A stretch of 5,785 bases of DNA from contig JAUWBQ010000120.1 of NCBI GenBank assembly GCA_030601645.1, positions 1 through 5,785 of the forward strand. Reading direction: 5' to 3'. Of this stretch, positions 4,767 to 5,785 are shown one piece after another. A program made the translations under genes and the position numbers. How positions within the stretch are numbered: position 1 is the stretch's first letter; each line of letters begins with the position of its first letter. This DNA is from Candidatus Bathyarchaeota archaeon. Lineage in GTDB: Archaea; Thermoproteota; Bathyarchaeia; TCS64. The notes below the pieces were generated by a model. That model made no database searches and was not told the DNA's origin. It was given only the letters and a program-made list of their open reading frames with translations.

Positions 4767-5785
4767 TTGGAAGCTGAAACGAAGAAGGAGAGCCTGTGGC
4801 GGAGCAACCTAGGGGTAATGATGATCTCCTCGGGCCTGTGGCGCATCGGGGGCAGGATGACCTGGCCCTTCTGGGCCCTCTACGTCCTCCAGCTGGGGGG
4901 CAACTACTTCCACGTGGGGCTCATCTCCGCCGTCAGCTCCGTCTTCAGCCTCATCCCCGCGTTCTTCGGGGGCTACCTGGCCGACGCCTACGGCCGGAAG
5001 AAGATGATCTACACCATGAGCTTCCTGCTGGCCTTCAACACCGTCATCTACCTCCTGGCGCCGAGCTGGGAGTGGCTCCTCTTCGCCCGTTCCCTGGACG
5101 CCGTGTTCGGGGGCCTGCGCCAGCCCGCCTTCAACGCCCTGCTGGCCGACTCGACCAAGGCGGAGACCCGGGCCATGAGCTACGGCATGTGGCAGTCCAT
5201 ACCCCCTATCTTCGGGCTGCTCTCCCCGTACGCCATCGGCCTCCTGATGGACAGGATCGGGATTCTTCCTGCCCAGAGGTGGGCCTACGTGATCCTCCTA
5301 ATCTTCTCCACCCTCGGGGCGTTCCTGAGGTACAGGTATCTGACTGAGACCCTCCCCCCGGAGGCGGTGGAAAAGGTGAGCGCTGTCGCCATCGTCCGGG
5401 AGACCTTCAGCGGCTTCAAGGAGACGGCCCGGGTGCTCCCCCGCCAGATGTGGATCCTCATACTGATGGGCAGCCTCTTCATGTTCGGCGCCTCTACCGG
5501 GGGCATATTCCTGGTCACATACGCCACCGACGACGTCATCCACCTGACCGCGGCGGAGTGGGGCCTCATCAACACAGCCTCCATGGTGGTCAGCATGATG
5601 GTGAGCATGCCCTTCGCAGCGATGGCGGACAGATACGGCCGGCTCAAGATGGTGCACATCTCACTATTCCTCACCCCCCTGATCCTGGTCGGCTTCGTCT
5701 ACAGCGGATCCTTCATGCCCGCCTTCCTCTACTTCATGGCCCTCACCATCCTGGGGGCGATGGGGAGCGTCGCCAGCCAGGCCCT
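4767..5785 (+). CDS. Major facilitator superfamily transporter, 5' part
   Basis: The frame is open to the right edge and gives 339 residues of a polytopic membrane transporter; a typical member has about 400, so only the C-terminus is missing. A short charged N-terminus (to about 15) precedes helix one. Motif A between helices two and three is GGYLADAYGRKKM (68-80; Asp73, Arg77), and its second-half copy after helix eight is ADRYGRLKM (287-295). A central cytoplasmic loop lies at about 188-228, between the two six-helix halves. Pro- and Gly-rich helix five (QSIPPIFGLLSPYAIG, 143-158) resembles the antiporter-type motif C region. The substrate cannot be told. Start: TTG 4767 keeps a cytoplasmic leader before helix one, after an in-frame stop at 4758; ATG 4818 falls inside the predicted first helix and is less likely. 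TATA-like stretches lie at 4715-4721 and 4732-4738. Confidence 0.88.
   Translation, partial: MEAETKKESLWRSNLGVMMISSGLWRIGGRMTWPFWALYVLQLGGNYFHVGLISAVSSVFSLIPAFFGGYLADAYGRKKMIYTMSFLLAFNTVIYLLAPSWEWLLFARSLDAVFGGLRQPAFNALLADSTKAETRAMSYGMWQSIPPIFGLLSPYAIGLLMDRIGILPAQRWAYVILLIFSTLGAFLRYRYLTETLPPEAVEKVSAVAIVRETFSGFKETARVLPRQMWILILMGSLFMFGASTGGIFLVTYATDDVIHLTAAEWGLINTASMVVSMMVSMPFAAMADRYGRLKMVHISLFLTPLILVGFVYSGSFMPAFLYFMALTILGAMGSVASQA

Noticed and set aside
4796..5347. 183-codon frame starting GTG with GGAG 5 nt upstream
   Set aside because: The product is Pro/Arg/Gly/His-rich low-complexity sequence typical of an off-frame reading of GC-rich DNA. The overlapping frame encodes a clear MFS transporter that continues past its end.
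1..5785. tRNA genes, CRISPR repeats, insertion-sequence ends
   Set aside because: I saw no cloverleaf-like segment, no regularly spaced repeat and no transposase-like frame or terminal inverted repeats; this was a reading by eye, so a weak signal could be missed.

Overview
The window looks like a chromosomal segment from an archaeon, most likely of the Thermoproteota (a Bathyarchaeia- or Caldarchaeum-like lineage is my best guess; this is inference). The evidence is an Orc1/Cdc6 replication initiator, archaeal TATA-type promoter elements at leaderless or short-leader distances from start codons, frequent AGG/AGA arginine codons, GTG/TTG starts and high GC at third codon positions.

Layout from left to right. 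(1) The 3' end of an oligopeptide/dipeptide-type ABC transporter permease (+ strand) runs in from the left edge. (2) A short convergent spacer with two small hairpins separates it from (3) a HypE-like AIR-synthase-family protein on the - strand, which lacks the C-terminal cysteine of true HypE. (4) Upstream of it, on the same strand, is a HAD-superfamily hydrolase whose motif I reads DxH instead of DxD. (5) A spacer of about 150 bp with back-to-back promoters and G-rich repeats separates the HAD gene from (6) an Orc1/Cdc6-type initiator (+ strand), making it a plausible origin or autoregulatory region. (7) A small winged-helix DNA-binding protein overlaps the 3' end of orc1/cdc6. (8) Behind its own TATA box comes a 104-residue HypD-like ORF in which the N-terminal catalytic-cysteine segment is joined in frame to the extreme C-terminal cysteine-rich segment; about 260 residues of a normal HypD are missing. 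(9) An acylphosphatase starts inside the HypD-like stop codon (ATGA overlap). (10) A spacer of about 285 bp holds a perfect hairpin, a doubtful 42-codon ORF and a T-rich probable terminator. (11) A major facilitator superfamily transporter starts near 4767 and runs off the right edge.

The genes do not form one pathway. Orc1/Cdc6 and the wHTH protein form one transcription unit. The HypD-like ORF and the acylphosphatase form another. HAD and HypE-like are co-directional but have separate promoter candidates. The most unusual feature is the internally deleted HypD, lying about 2.5 kb from a HypE paralogue that lacks its key cysteine, with no other hydrogenase maturation or structural gene in view. 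I found no tRNA, rRNA, CRISPR array, insertion sequence or recognisable defence system.
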